Source: Iodobacter fluviatilis
GTDB taxonomy: Bacteria; Pseudomonadota; Gammaproteobacteria; Burkholderiales; Chitinibacteraceae
Length of the DNA: 64,000 bases
Direction: 5' to 3'
NCBI RefSeq assembly: GCF_900451195.1
Contig: NZ_UGHR01000001.1
Span: forward strand, 2,852,001 to 2,916,000
In this document: piece after piece, positions 1 to 8,920 of the stretch
How the letters are laid out: every line of letters starts with the position of its first letter
Numbering within the stretch: the first letter of the stretch is position 1
Notes under the pieces: model-generated
The model's database searches: none
What the model was told of the DNA's origin: nothing
What the model saw: only the letters and a program-made list of their open reading frames with translations
Made by a program: the position numbers and the translations under genes

Positions 1-1879
1 TTTTAACGGCGCGGCATTCCAGCTCAAAGCAATCACGGAAGCTCTTATCCACATAGCGCGCTGCACCACGGAAACCAATCATCGGGTTTTCTTCGTGTGG
101 CTCGTATTCTGTACCACCGATCAAATTAGCGTATTCGTTCGACTTAAAGTCTGACAAGCGCACAATGACTTTTTTCGGCGAGTAAGCAGCAGCAAGCGTG
201 GAAATCCCTTCAGCCAGCTTATCAACATAAAAATCAACGGCCGTGCGATAGCCCGCAATACGCTCTTCAACCTGCGCTTTCAGCTCAGGCTGCAAATGTG
301 GGTAGGCCAGCAGTGCCTTTGGATGCACGCCAATCATGCGGTTAATGATAAATTCTAAACGCGCCAAGCCCACGCCTTCATTCGGCAACTGGCAAAATTC
401 AAACGCCAGCTCTGGGTTACCCACGTTCATCATAATTTTAACGGGCGATTCTGGCATATGACTGAGCGAAGTATCCATACGCTCAAACTTCAGAATCCCT
501 TCGTAGACATTACCAGTATCGCCTTCGGCACATGATACGGTGACCAGATCACCTTCTTTTAAGACGCGAGTTGCGTCACCACACCCTACCACGGCCGGAA
601 TACCTAATTCACGCGCAATAATTGCGGCGTGGCAGGTACGGCCACCACGGTTGGTCACGATGGCCGAAGCACGTTTCATAACCGGCTCCCAATCAGGATC
701 GGTCATATCAGAAACCAGCACATCACCTGCTTCTACACGGTCCATTTCAGACACGTCACGAATCACACGAACACGGCCCTGGCCAATTTTTTGCCCTACG
801 GAGCGGCCTTCAGCCAGCACCTTGCCGCTTTCCAGCATGCGGAATTTGGTCAGTTTTTCGGCATTGCTTTCTTGCGATTTCACTGTTTCCGGGCGCGCTT
901 GCAGGATGTAGAGCTTGCCATCAATCCCGTCGCGGCCCCATTCCACATCCATGGCACGGCCATAGTGTTCTTCAATCGTCAGGGCGTAGCCAGCCAATTC
1001 TTCTACTTCTGCATCGCTGATCGAAAACTTACGACGCTCAGCTGGATCAACATCAACGGTTTTAACAGATTTGCCTGCAACCGCTTCAAGATCGAATTCC
1101 ATCTTGATGGCTTTACCGCCTAAATGGCGACGCACAATCGCCGGGCGGCCAGCGCGCAGCGTTGGCTTATGCACGTAAAACTCATCAGGATTAACCGCAC
1201 CCTGCACCACGGTTTCGCCAAGGCCATAAGAGGCCGTGACAAACACCACCTGATCAAAACCGGTTTCGGTATCAATGGTAAATAACACGCCGGCAGCGCC
1301 CACGTCCGAGCGCACCATGCGCTGAATACCTGCAGACAAGGCGACCAGTTTATGATCAAAGCCTTTGTGTACGCGGTAGGAAATAGCGCGGTCGTTGTAG
1401 AGGGATGCAAAGACTTCTTTCATCGCCACTAAAACATTTTCAAAGCCACGGATATTCAAGAATGTTTCTTGCTGACCCGCAAATGATGCATCAGGTAAAT
1501 CTTCGGCGGTCGCAGAAGATCGCACTGCAACAGTTACATCGTCGCCAAGCAGTTTATAATGCTCACGAATCTCGGCTTCTAATTGTTCGGGGAAAGGCGT
1601 TTCCAAAATCCAGCTACGAATTTGCTTACCTACCGTGGCAAGCGCACGGACATCATCGACATCCAAGGTGCTCATGATCGCATCGATACGATCCGCAAGC
1701 CCTTGTTGGGCCAGAAATTGCCGGTATGCTGCAGCGGTGGTCGCAAAACCACCGGGTACACGAACGCCTTTTTCTGTAAGCTGAGAGATCATCTCACCGA
1801 GCGAGGCGTTTTTACCGCCTACTTGTTCTACATCGTGCATGCGCAGATGAGCGAAATCGATCACATAGCGTTCGGACAT
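1..1879 (-). CDS. ppsA: Phosphoenolpyruvate synthase, 3' end cut by the window
   Basis: Converts pyruvate, ATP and water to phosphoenolpyruvate, AMP and phosphate, the cytosolic entry to gluconeogenesis. About 626 residues are visible and the frame is still open at base 1, so the C-terminal PEP/pyruvate-binding barrel is only partly present (the family is near 790 residues). Seen: an N-terminal ATP-binding half beginning MSERYVIDF, with the block [11 protein letters not shown], then the swivelling phosphohistidine domain with [14 protein letters not shown]; the catalytic His falls at about residue 417. The start is ATG at 1879-1877 with AAGG just upstream. It is divergent from ppsR, whose product controls this enzyme by phosphorylation. 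This frame is absent from simple ORF lists because it runs off the edge. Very confident. Confidence 0.97.
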   Translation of the reverse strand, partial: MSERYVIDFAHLRMHDVEQVGGKNASLGEMISQLTEKGVRVPGGFATTAAAYRQFLAQQGLADRIDAIMSTLDVDDVRALATVGKQIRSWILETPFPEQLEAEIREHYKLLGDDVTVAVRSSATAEDLPDASFAGQQETFLNIRGFENVLVAMKEVFASLYNDRAISYRVHKGFDHKLVALSAGIQRMVRSDVGAAGVLFTIDTETGFDQVVFVTASYGLGETVVQGAVNPDEFYVHKPTLRAGRPAIVRRHLGGKAIKMEFDLEAVAGKSVKTVDVDPAERRKFSISDAEVEELAGYALTIEEHYGRAMDVEWGRDGIDGKLYILQARPETVKSQESNAEKLTKFRMLESGKVLAEGRSVGQKIGQGRVRVIRDVSEMDRVEAGDVLVSDMTDPDWEPVMKRASAIVTNRGGRTCHAAIIARELGIPAVVGCGDATRVLKEGDLVTVSCAEGDTGNVYEGILKFERMDTSLSHMPESPVKIMMNVGNPELAFEFCQLPNEGVGLARLEFIINRMIGVHPKALLAYPHLQPELKAQVEERIAGYRTAVDFYVDKLAEGISTLAAAYSPKKVIVRLSDFKSNEYANLIGGTEYEPHEENPMIGFRGAARYVDKSFRDCFELECRAVK

Positions 1880-2193
1880 GGTGCGGGCCTTATTGAAATG
1901 TTGCGTTGCGATAAACTGAGTGCATTTTAGGCTGAGAGCGCCCAGAGAAAACTCAGGATAAACCATTACAGGAAAATCCATTACTTGTGCACAGACGGAA
2001 TTATTCCCTGGCTGTACTCAAGACTTGCCTTACAACAGTTTTCTTGCATTTTTAGACGAAAAGCTTACTATCGAAATAAAAAGTGCGTGAAACACCTCAG
2101 AATCGCGTTTTTTATTGCAAAACATGCTTTTACGGACAGCCTACCGAAAGCCAATCGGTAAGCTTTATACGCTTAAATATTTGGAGATTTACG
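1880..2193. promoter_or_regulatory. Divergent ppsA/ppsR intergenic region
   Basis: This 314-bp spacer separates the divergent ppsA and ppsR starts and must hold both promoters. An in-frame upstream ATG at 2083 exists for ppsR, but GGAG at 2183-2186 supports the start at 2194. No clear operator or structured RNA was seen. Confidence 0.5.
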
Positions 2194-3012
2194 ATGCGTC
2201 GAACGGCTTTCTTTGTCTCCGATCGAACTGGTATTACTGCCGAAATGCTCGGCCACTCACTGCTTACGCAATTTGAAGACGTTACCTTCCATCGCGTCAC
2301 TCTTCCCTATGTGGACACCCCGGCCAAAGCCATGGAAGTCGCACTGGAAATCCGCAAGCATTCCGTGATTGATGGCTGCAGGCCGCTGGTTTTCAGTACG
2401 GTGGTTGATCCGGTGATCCGCAAGCTGACCCACGTTCCTGAAGCACTGGTGATCGATTTCTTTGAAATGTTTATCGGCCCCTTAGAAGCTGAGCTTGGCC
2501 AGGATTCATCGCATACCGTAGGTAAATCGCATGCGATTGTTAATTTTGAAGAATACAAAAACCGAATCGACGCGGTTAATTTCACGCTCAACCACGACGA
2601 TGGCGTGATGCCCAGAGATTTATCTGAAGCCGATTTGATTTTGGTTGGCGTTTCCAGATCAGGAAAAACACCAACCTGCCTCTATCTGGCGCTGCAATTT
2701 GGGATTAAAGCCGCTAACTACCCGCTGACTCCCGAAGATTTTGGCAACCATACCATGCCCAAATTGCTACTCCCCTACAGAAACAAATTATTTGGCTTAA
2801 CCATTGAGCCTGAGCGCCTTGGCGAAATCCGCGAAGAAAGAAAACCCGCCAGCAAGTATTCATCCGTTGAAAACTGCCGTTTTGAAATCGCAGAAGCCGA
2901 AGCCCTGATGCGCCATGTGGGCGTGCCCTACCTTAATACCACCAGGATGTCGATTGAAGAGCTGGCCACCACCATCATGCACAGAACGGGCCTTGTAAGA
3001 CGCACGTATTAA
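2194..3012 (+). CDS. ppsR: PEP synthase regulatory kinase/pyrophosphorylase
   Basis: Bifunctional DUF299-family protein that inactivates PEP synthase by ADP-dependent threonine phosphorylation and reactivates it by Pi-dependent dephosphorylation (family knowledge). 272 residues, the usual length. The start was placed at [13 protein letters not shown] because GGAG lies 8 bases upstream and the conserved N-terminus begins there; 37 further in-frame upstream residues look unrelated. A P-loop-like GVSRSGKT motif is at about residues 152-159. Its divergent pairing with ppsA is the standard arrangement and supports the call. Confidence 0.96.
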   Translation: MRRTAFFVSDRTGITAEMLGHSLLTQFEDVTFHRVTLPYVDTPAKAMEVALEIRKHSVIDGCRPLVFSTVVDPVIRKLTHVPEALVIDFFEMFIGPLEAELGQDSSHTVGKSHAIVNFEEYKNRIDAVNFTLNHDDGVMPRDLSEADLILVGVSRSGKTPTCLYLALQFGIKAANYPLTPEDFGNHTMPKLLLPYRNKLFGLTIEPERLGEIREERKPASKYSSVENCRFEIAEAEALMRHVGVPYLNTTRMSIEELATTIMHRTGLVRRTY

Positions 3013-3020
3013 AAGTGACG

Positions 3021-3041
3021 GCAGTGGGCCTTGCCCACTGC
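3021..3041 (+). terminator. Hairpin after ppsR, possible terminator
   Basis: Nine-base perfect inverted repeat GCAGTGGGC / GCCCACTGC with a 3-base loop, 9 bases after the ppsR stop. No T-run follows, so intrinsic termination is doubtful. Confidence 0.4.
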
Positions 3042-3191
3042 ACAAAATCCCGCAAACTGTGGATATGAAGCATCAGCCCCGGCCCCGTATATCATTCATT
3101 TGCGCTTACGCCATAACACAGCTTCCTTGACGTAGCGCTACACGGTAAACTCTCACACTTCACCGATCAAACGCTTACCTGGCTTACGCGC

Positions 3192-3905
3192 ATGACAAAT
3201 CCTGCTACTGATTTAGACAGCATTTTTGAATTTAAAAGCAGCAGCATTAAACTACTGTCTTTCGTCCCGGCCACACTTGACCCTGCAAAATTAGAAGCCG
3301 CTCTGTTTGAAAAACTGGGCGGGCGCGAGCACTTTTTAGCGGGCGAACAACTGATTATTGATTTCACCAGCCTGCCCGAGCTGCCTTCTGCGCTTGAAAT
3401 GGGCACGCTGGTGCGGCTTTTGCAGCAATTCAGCCTACTGCCCATTGCCGTGCATGGCGGCAACAGCGATCAAAAGTTAGCCGCATCGGCCGCAGGATTG
3501 GTTGTTTTACAAGACGATTCAATCTCTGCCCCCCTGCCTGCCGTCAATAAAGCGCCGCCCCCTCCTCCGGCACTGGTCATTACCCGCCCGGTACGAACCG
3601 GGCAGCAGGTTTATGCCAAGGGTGGCGATTTAATTGTGCTGGCATTGGTGTCTGCAGGAGCCGAAGTCATTGCAGATGGCAACATTCACGTCTATGCGCC
3701 CTTACGCGGCCGTGCACTGGCAGGCGCAAAAGGCGATAATCAGGCCAGAATTTTTACTACCTGCATGGAAGCAGAGCTGGTTTCAATTGCCGGCATTTAC
3801 CGCTCATTGCAAGAAGACCTGCCTAGTTCAATCAGAACCAAGCCGGCACAAATTTATCTCGATCAGGAAAAAATCGTGATCGAAGCTTTAAGCGAAACTA
3901 ATTAA
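3192..3905 (+). CDS. minC: Septum site-determining protein MinC
   Basis: Inhibitor of FtsZ polymerisation recruited to the membrane by MinD, preventing division at the poles. 237 residues. The N-terminal FtsZ-inhibiting domain (about 1-105) is followed by a Pro-rich linker (PPPPPALVITRPVRTGQQVYAKGGDLIVL) and the C-terminal beta-helix domain with the diagnostic GAEVIADGNIHVYAPLRGRALAGA, which contacts MinD. First gene of minC-minD-minE, separated by 23 bp from minD. Very confident. Confidence 0.97.
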   Translation: MTNPATDLDSIFEFKSSSIKLLSFVPATLDPAKLEAALFEKLGGREHFLAGEQLIIDFTSLPELPSALEMGTLVRLLQQFSLLPIAVHGGNSDQKLAASAAGLVVLQDDSISAPLPAVNKAPPPPPALVITRPVRTGQQVYAKGGDLIVLALVSAGAEVIADGNIHVYAPLRGRALAGAKGDNQARIFTTCMEAELVSIAGIYRSLQEDLPSSIRTKPAQIYLDQEKIVIEALSETN

Positions 3906-3928
3906 ATAAAAAATTCAGGGGATTTACA

Positions 3929-4738
3929 GTGGCAAAAATCATCGTTATCACATCCGGCAAGGGAGGCGTGGGCAAAACCACTACCAGCGCGAGCTTTGCT
4001 TCCGGCCTAGCTTTGCGCGGCTTTAAAACCGCCGTCATTGATTTTGATGTGGGCCTGCGCAATCTCGATTTAATCATGGGCTGCGAGCGCCGTGTTGTTT
4101 ACGATTTTGTAAACGTTATCAAAGGCGAAGCCACGCTGAATCAGGCGCTGATTAAAGACAAAAATTGTGACAATCTTTACATCCTGCCCGCATCGCAAAC
4201 CCGCGATAAAGACGAACTATCCAAAGAAGGCGTAGAGAAAGTTCTGAAAGAACTTGAACACACCGGCTTTGATTACATTATTTGCGACAGCCCAGCCGGC
4301 ATCGAAACCGGCGCGTTTATGGCGCTGTATTTTGCCGAAGAAGCCATTGTGGTCACCAACCCGGAAGTCTCTTCCGTACGTGATTCCGACCGTATCATTG
4401 GTATTTTGGATGCAAAATCCAAACGAGCCGAAGACGGTGGCACGGTAAAAACACATTTGCTGATTACCCGCTATAGTCCGAAGCGTGTTGATTCTGGCGA
4501 AATGTTATCGCTGGATGATGTGCAGCATCTGCTGCGTATTAAATTGATTGGTGTGATTCCAGAATCCGAAAGCGTCTTGCAAGCGTCTAACTCGGGCAGC
4601 CCGGCCATTCACTTGGCGGGCAGCGATGTTTCTGAGGCTTACAAAGATGTGGTCGCCCGTTTCCTGGGTGAAGAGCGTCCATTGCGTTTTATTGAAACAC
4701 CCAAGGCACCGTTCTGGAAACGGTTATTCGGGGGTTAA
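3929..4738 (+). CDS. minD: Septum site-determining ATPase MinD
   Basis: Membrane-cycling ParA-type ATPase that recruits MinC and oscillates with MinE. 269 residues. Seen: the deviant Walker A SGKGGVGKTTT near residues 9-19, the switch region DFDVGLRNLD, and a C-terminal amphipathic membrane-targeting helix ending PFWKRLFGG. Translation starts at a GTG (3929) preceded by CAGGGGA. Three bases separate its stop from minE. Very confident. Confidence 0.98.
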   Translation: MAKIIVITSGKGGVGKTTTSASFASGLALRGFKTAVIDFDVGLRNLDLIMGCERRVVYDFVNVIKGEATLNQALIKDKNCDNLYILPASQTRDKDELSKEGVEKVLKELEHTGFDYIICDSPAGIETGAFMALYFAEEAIVVTNPEVSSVRDSDRIIGILDAKSKRAEDGGTVKTHLLITRYSPKRVDSGEMLSLDDVQHLLRIKLIGVIPESESVLQASNSGSPAIHLAGSDVSEAYKDVVARFLGEERPLRFIETPKAPFWKRLFGG

Positions 4739-4741
4739 TGC

Positions 4742-5002
4742 ATGTCTATTTTGAGCTATTTCTTTGGTGAAAAGAAAAAAACGGCGTCCGTAGCACGCGA
4801 ACGCCTGCAGATTATTCTGGCGCATGAAAGAAACGGTAGAAATACCCCGGATTATCTGCCCCAATTGCAAAAAGAACTGATTGCCGTCATTTCTAAATAC
4901 GTGGCAATCAATCCAGAAGACATCATTGTGCAGCTTGATCGCAAAGATGACTTTGAAGTATTAGAAGTAAACATTGTGCTGCCAGAAGCCAATAAGCGCT
5001 AA
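4742..5002 (+). CDS. minE: Cell division topological specificity factor MinE
   Basis: Stimulates MinD ATPase and restricts MinC/MinD to the poles. 86 residues, normal length. The N-terminal [30 protein letters not shown] includes the membrane-targeting helix and the anti-MinCD segment; the topological specificity domain follows. Last gene of the min operon, directly before an intrinsic terminator. Confidence 0.97.
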   Translation: MSILSYFFGEKKKTASVARERLQIILAHERNGRNTPDYLPQLQKELIAVISKYVAINPEDIIVQLDRKDDFEVLEVNIVLPEANKR

Positions 5003-5034
5003 GGCACAAGAATTACTATCATTAAAGAACACCC

Positions 5035-5075
5035 CGAAGAGAGGCCGGCACTGCCAGCACTCTCTTCGCTATTTT
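5035..5075 (+). terminator. Intrinsic terminator of minCDE
   Basis: Perfect 9-bp stem CGAAGAGAG (5035-5043) / CTCTCTTCG (5060-5068) around a 16-base loop, followed by CTATTTT. It ends 12 bases before the map ATG, so map probably has its own promoter nearby or depends on read-through. Confidence 0.7.
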
Positions 5076-5087
5076 GAGGCCCACATC

Positions 5088-5891
5088 ATGAGCATTGTTA
5101 TTAAAAACGCCGACGACATCGCCAAGATGCGCGTTGCTGGCAAATTAGCCAGCGAAGTACTGGATTACATTACCCCATTTGTAAAAGTGGGCGTTACCAC
5201 GGCTGAAATCGATCGTCTTTGCCACGAATATATGCGCGATGTGCAGGGCACTATTCCTGCGCCGCTCAACTACTGCCCGCCAGGCTACACGCCTTATCCA
5301 AAAGCGATTTGCACTTCGGTCAATCAGGTGGTTTGCCACGGCATTCCTGCCGACAAGCCGCTCAAGAGCGGCGATTGCGTAAATCTAGATATTACCGTGA
5401 TCAAAGATGGCTACCACGGCGATAACAGCCGTATGTATCTGGTGGGCGATGTTTCAGCTCCCGCGCGCCGCCTTGCTAAAGTCACTTATAACGCCATGTG
5501 GATTGGGATTGATCAGGTTAAGCCTGGCGCACGCTTTGGCGATATTGGTGCGGCCATTCAGAAGTACGCCGAAGGCGCGGGTTACTCCGTGGTGCGTGAA
5601 TTCTGCGGCCATGGCATCGGCACAAAATTTCATGAAGATCCGCAAGTTTTGCACTATGGCAAAGCGGGCACCGGCCCGGAAATGAAGGCAGGTATGATCT
5701 TTACGATTGAGCCCATGATTAATGCGGGCAAGCGCGACATCAAAGGTATGAGCGATGGCTGGACCATCGTCACCAAAGACCGCAGCCTGTCCGCACAATG
5801 GGAACACACCATTTTAGTGACCGAAACTGGCTATGAAATTCTGACCCAATCGGAAGGCACACCAGAGCGCCCGGACAGCTACGCCATCTAA
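5088..5891 (+). CDS. map: Methionine aminopeptidase, type I
   Basis: Removes the initiator methionine from nascent proteins; cytosolic two-metal hydrolase. 267 residues from ATG 5088 (MSIVIKNADDIAKMRVAGKLA). Seen: the substrate-pocket segment YPKAICTSVNQVVCHGIP, metal ligands in VNLDITVIKDGYHGDNSRM (two Asp), GHGIGTKFHEDPQVLHYG (His), FTIEPMIN (Glu) and QWEHTILVT (Glu). A longer frame begins at 4974 but would cross the minE terminator hairpin, so it is rejected. Confidence 0.97.
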   Translation: MSIVIKNADDIAKMRVAGKLASEVLDYITPFVKVGVTTAEIDRLCHEYMRDVQGTIPAPLNYCPPGYTPYPKAICTSVNQVVCHGIPADKPLKSGDCVNLDITVIKDGYHGDNSRMYLVGDVSAPARRLAKVTYNAMWIGIDQVKPGARFGDIGAAIQKYAEGAGYSVVREFCGHGIGTKFHEDPQVLHYGKAGTGPEMKAGMIFTIEPMINAGKRDIKGMSDGWTIVTKDRSLSAQWEHTILVTETGYEILTQSEGTPERPDSYAI

Positions 5892-5955
5892 GAAATGCCG
5901 GGCAGGCAACTCTTTTAAGCTTGCCCGCATCACGATTAAACACAGGGACAAAACC

Positions 5956-6231
5956 GTGCTTCTTCTTACTTCACCTTGGCTGATTGGCCTACTTGTGATT
6001 GTGTTTTCTATTGGTGTAGCGCTGTGTTTTGTGGGGCTGATGGTGTCTTTAATGACCGCATTGGGGCATAAAAACTGGCTATGGGCTGCAGGCATGCTGG
6101 CTGTTTTTCCGCTGGCGGCCGTGTATTGCCTGCGCCGCTGGCAGATTGCGGCGTGGCCAGGGAAAATGCTTTTATCCGGCATGGGGCTACTTATCCCACC
6201 GATCACTTACTTTTTGCTGATGATTAAATAA
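5956..6231 (+). CDS. Small inner-membrane protein, function unknown
   Basis: 91 residues, mostly hydrophobic, with three likely membrane spans: about residues 7-30, 42-57 and 70-89. The first two are separated by a short loop (ALGHKNW) and the second is followed by the basic CLRRWQ. The start is GTG at 5956 with CAGGGA upstream. It lies 64 bp after map in the same direction and may be transcribed with it. No family recognised; called real from the hydrophobicity pattern, ribosome site and spacing. Confidence 0.7.
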   Translation: MLLLTSPWLIGLLVIVFSIGVALCFVGLMVSLMTALGHKNWLWAAGMLAVFPLAAVYCLRRWQIAAWPGKMLLSGMGLLIPPITYFLLMIK

Positions 6232-6255
6232 GCATTTTCCCGCGCGATCACACGC

Positions 6256-6837
6256 TCAGGGAAATAAACGCCCCCGCTGAGAAAAAGGCACACCACTCAC
6301 CTGAGGCGCGCACTTATATTGATTTGGCACAGAGTTACACTCGTATCGCTGCATCTGCTGCATTTCTAAATAATTTTGTTCTCTTTTTGCCCGATCAGCG
6401 CGGGCCTCTTCTTCTTGCTCAGCCTTTTCCAAAGCCTCTGCAAAAGCACTTTTTTCAAGTTTCGAGCGCATCTCTTTGCTCTCTTGTAACGCCTTTTCCT
6501 TTGAACTAGGCAAAACATCAGCATCTTTTGCCGTGCGCAGACGCTTAAACATGCGGTGATCAATCACAATTTCACCCTGCTGATCCTCCCCTTTATGGCC
6601 AAACCCCAAGGATGCAGGCAACTCAAGCTCTGCGTGAGCCGCAGCTTGTGCGGCAATGGCATGCGCCAGAGGGGCATTACTCGTTTGTGCATCCGCTGCA
6701 CCCTGTGCTGGCTGACTTAATGCAATACTTACAGATGGGGCAGACACTTCAGCCGCAAAACTTAACGGGCTCAGGCATAGAACAAATAAACCCGACACCC
6801 CAACCCCATAAGTACTTTTTCTAAACGTAGTAAACAC
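6256..6837 (-). CDS. Secreted protein of unknown function, paralogue of the next gene
   Basis: 193 residues from a GTG at 6837, chosen because AAGGAG sits 5 bases upstream; an in-frame ATG at 6867 would add ten residues. A Sec signal peptide is evident (hydrophobic GVGVSGLFVLCLSPLSF, cleavage near AFAAE-type FAA|EV). The mature part has the block VIDHRMFKRLRTAKDADVLP, a highly charged Glu/Lys/Arg coiled-coil-like stretch (about 115-165) and a C-terminal Cys pair in CNSVPNQYKC. The gene upstream encodes the same architecture with recognisable similarity. No known domain recognised. Probably periplasmic or surface exposed. Confidence 0.75.
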   Translation of the reverse strand: MFTTFRKSTYGVGVSGLFVLCLSPLSFAAEVSAPSVSIALSQPAQGAADAQTSNAPLAHAIAAQAAAHAELELPASLGFGHKGEDQQGEIVIDHRMFKRLRTAKDADVLPSSKEKALQESKEMRSKLEKSAFAEALEKAEQEEEARADRAKREQNYLEMQQMQRYECNSVPNQYKCAPQVSGVPFSQRGRLFP

Positions 6838-6894
6838 ACCCGCTCCTTTTATTAAACACAACCGCATCGTGCTCCACGAATACCAGCCCCCTGA

Positions 6895-7482
6895 TCAATA
6901 AGTGTAGGTATCACACTTTCCATTATCATCACAGTAGCCCCCTACGCTGGGCGGCACGTCTGAATCAAACCCACCCATCGTTCCCACAGGCTGTTTTGGC
7001 AACCTCAAAGCACCCAGGGCAGAAAGCTGATTAACCGCAGCAACGCATTCCGACTGAGTGACTAATGGCGGCTGATCACACCCCCTTTCCCGCAGTGCAT
7101 TTGCCACTGCAGCCTGCTTGCGTGAGGCATCAATAGCGCGCTCCCTGCGCCTCTGATTTTCTTCTTTCTCATATTGTCTTAATGCACTGGCCATAGCGGA
7201 CTCTTTCAACACGCGCTTTTTTTCAGCCCGTTTTGCTTTGGCATCAGGCAACATACTTGCATCAGGGGCCACGCTTAATTGCCTGAATAAACCCCGGTCA
7301 ATCACCAGCGGCGCACTATGCGCTGCGCTAGCAGAATGAAACAAAGGCTTCGCCAGAACGCGTTCTGCCGGTGTGGATGCAAGCGCCACCTTATTACCCG
7401 CAGCAAACGCATGGATGTTAAAAAACAGCAGCAAAACGCCACCCAGAACACCCGCCAGATTATTCAGTTTCAACTCAATCAA
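6895..7482 (-). CDS. Secreted protein of unknown function, tandem paralogue
   Basis: Placed at a TTG start (7482) with GAGGG 8 bases upstream; this gives 195 residues with a clean signal peptide (hydrophobic LAGVLGGVLLLFFNIHAF, cleavage near AFA|AG). The frame is open to an ATG at 7653, but those 57 extra residues do not resemble a leader. The mature protein shares with its neighbour the block VIDRGLFRQLSVAPDASMLP followed by a charged helical stretch, then differs at the C-terminus, which has two Cys pairs (CDQPPLVTQSEC and CDDNGKC). It is 57 bp from the downstream paralogue in the same direction, probably one transcript. Function unknown. Confidence 0.7.
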   Translation of the reverse strand: MIELKLNNLAGVLGGVLLLFFNIHAFAAGNKVALASTPAERVLAKPLFHSASAAHSAPLVIDRGLFRQLSVAPDASMLPDAKAKRAEKKRVLKESAMASALRQYEKEENQRRRERAIDASRKQAAVANALRERGCDQPPLVTQSECVAAVNQLSALGALRLPKQPVGTMGGFDSDVPPSVGGYCDDNGKCDTYTY

Positions 7483-7756
7483 AAAAACAGCCCTCTTAGA
7501 ATCAATAATAAATGTGTGTGTCAGCAACTCAATCAAACACAAGGGGCATTGCATCATGCTTTTATGCCCCGTCGTTTCTATTATGCCATTCATTTTTAAA
7601 GACAATGAACGAGAACTATTACCATAAACTACCCAGAAAAAAGAAGGTAGCACCTAGAAAACACCACAAAACAGTTTTGCCTATTTAAATACCTGACCAA
7701 AAACAAAGCGCTTTGATACACTCTGCTTACATATCATCAAAGATAAAGAGGCCGCC

Positions 7757-8248
7757 ATGCACATCATCCGGCACAGCGAAAAAAAAGATATAGAGCAGAT
7801 TCGCCAACTCTACGCGGAGCCAAGCAACTACTCCGCCACACTGCAAGGCCCCTATCCAGCGGCTGAGTTGTGGGAAGCCCGGCTGGGGCAGAGCCACACA
7901 GGCGCAATCAGCCTCGTGGCCGTATCAGGAGAAGAAGTTCTTGGTCAACTGGGCCTGCATATCGAACAAAACCCACGCCGCAAGCATGTGGCCGATATTG
8001 GCATGGCAGTAAAAACCAGTGCGCGCAGGCAAGGCGTGGCCGATGCTTTAATGCGTGCAGCGATAGAAATCGCCGAGCAATGGCAGGCCATTAGCCGCAT
8101 CGAGCTTTCTGTATACACCGACAACCTCGCTGCCCTCGCCCTGTATGAAAAGCACGGTTTTATCAAAGAAGGGCTTTGCAAAAACTATGCATTCAGAAAT
8201 GGGCAATTTACAGATGTCTTTATAATGGCCAGATGTAAAACAACGTAG
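7757..8248 (+). CDS. GNAT-family N-acetyltransferase
   Basis: 163 residues. Acetyl-CoA-dependent transferase fold: N-terminal IRHSEKKDIEQIRQLYAEP, the acetyl-CoA pyrophosphate loop at KTSARRQGVADALMRAAIEIA (Q/R-x-x-G-x-A type), then IELSVYTDNLAALALYEKHGFIKEGLCKNYAFRNGQFTDVFIMA, typical of the RimJ/PhnO-like branch acting on small amines or protein N-termini. Substrate not predictable. GAGG lies before the ATG. 28 bp upstream of the glutathione transferase gene. Confidence 0.88.
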   Translation: MHIIRHSEKKDIEQIRQLYAEPSNYSATLQGPYPAAELWEARLGQSHTGAISLVAVSGEEVLGQLGLHIEQNPRRKHVADIGMAVKTSARRQGVADALMRAAIEIAEQWQAISRIELSVYTDNLAALALYEKHGFIKEGLCKNYAFRNGQFTDVFIMARCKTT

Positions 8249-8276
8249 CCCTTTAACCCAAAAAAGGTAAACCAGA

Positions 8277-8912
8277 ATGAGCATCATTCCCTTTACGCTC
8301 TATGCAGATTCGCTCTTCACCAGCCCCTACGCGATGTCGGTATTTGTTTCTCTGTTCGAAAAAGACCTGCCTTTTGAAGTAAAAACGCTGGATCTGGATG
8401 CAGGGGAACAGCAGCAAAATGCCTATCGCCAGCAATCCCTCACCAGCCGTGTCCCCACACTGATGCAAGGTGATTTCTCGCTCTCTGAATCGTCAGCCAT
8501 TACCGAATACTTGGACGAGCTATTTCCGGCACCTGAGTATGCGGCACTGTATCCGGCAAATCTGCAGCAGCGCGCCAAAGCGCGGCAAATTCAGGCATGG
8601 CTACGCAGCGACCTACTGGATTTGCGTATCGAGCGTTCGACCAATGTGGTGTTCTTTGCCCCCACAGATCACCCCCTTTCTGCCAAAGGCCAAACCGCCG
8701 CAGATAAGCTAATTGCAGCAGCCAGCCTACTAATTGAGGATGGTCAGACCCATTTATTTGGCCAATGGTGCATTGCCGATACAGATCTGGCACTGATGCT
8801 AAATCGCCTGATTAAAAATGGCGATCCTGTGCCAGAAAAGCTGCTGAACTATGCTAATGAACAATGGCAAAGGCCTAGTGTGCAAAAATGGATTGCACAA
8901 AAGCGGGCTTAA
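8277..8912 (+). CDS. yfcF: Glutathione S-transferase, YfcF type
   Basis: 211 residues, cytosolic. N-terminal thioredoxin-like domain (SLFTSPYAMSVFVSLFEKDLPFEVKTLDL) with the glutathione-contact motifs RVPTL and LSESSAITEYLDELF, then an all-helical domain with ARQIQAWLRSDLLDLRIERSTNVVF and LFGQWCIADTDLALMLNRL. These blocks match Escherichia coli YfcF as I remember it, hence the symbol. Probable role in peroxide or electrophile detoxification. AAAAAAGG precedes the start at 8277. Confidence 0.88.
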   Translation: MSIIPFTLYADSLFTSPYAMSVFVSLFEKDLPFEVKTLDLDAGEQQQNAYRQQSLTSRVPTLMQGDFSLSESSAITEYLDELFPAPEYAALYPANLQQRAKARQIQAWLRSDLLDLRIERSTNVVFFAPTDHPLSAKGQTAADKLIAAASLLIEDGQTHLFGQWCIADTDLALMLNRLIKNGDPVPEKLLNYANEQWQRPSVQKWIAQKRA

Positions 8913-8920
8913 GCTAGGAG

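Noticed and set aside
4974..5087. 38-codon N-terminal extension of map
   Set aside because: It crosses the minE terminator hairpin and begins inside minE; the conserved protein starts at 5088.
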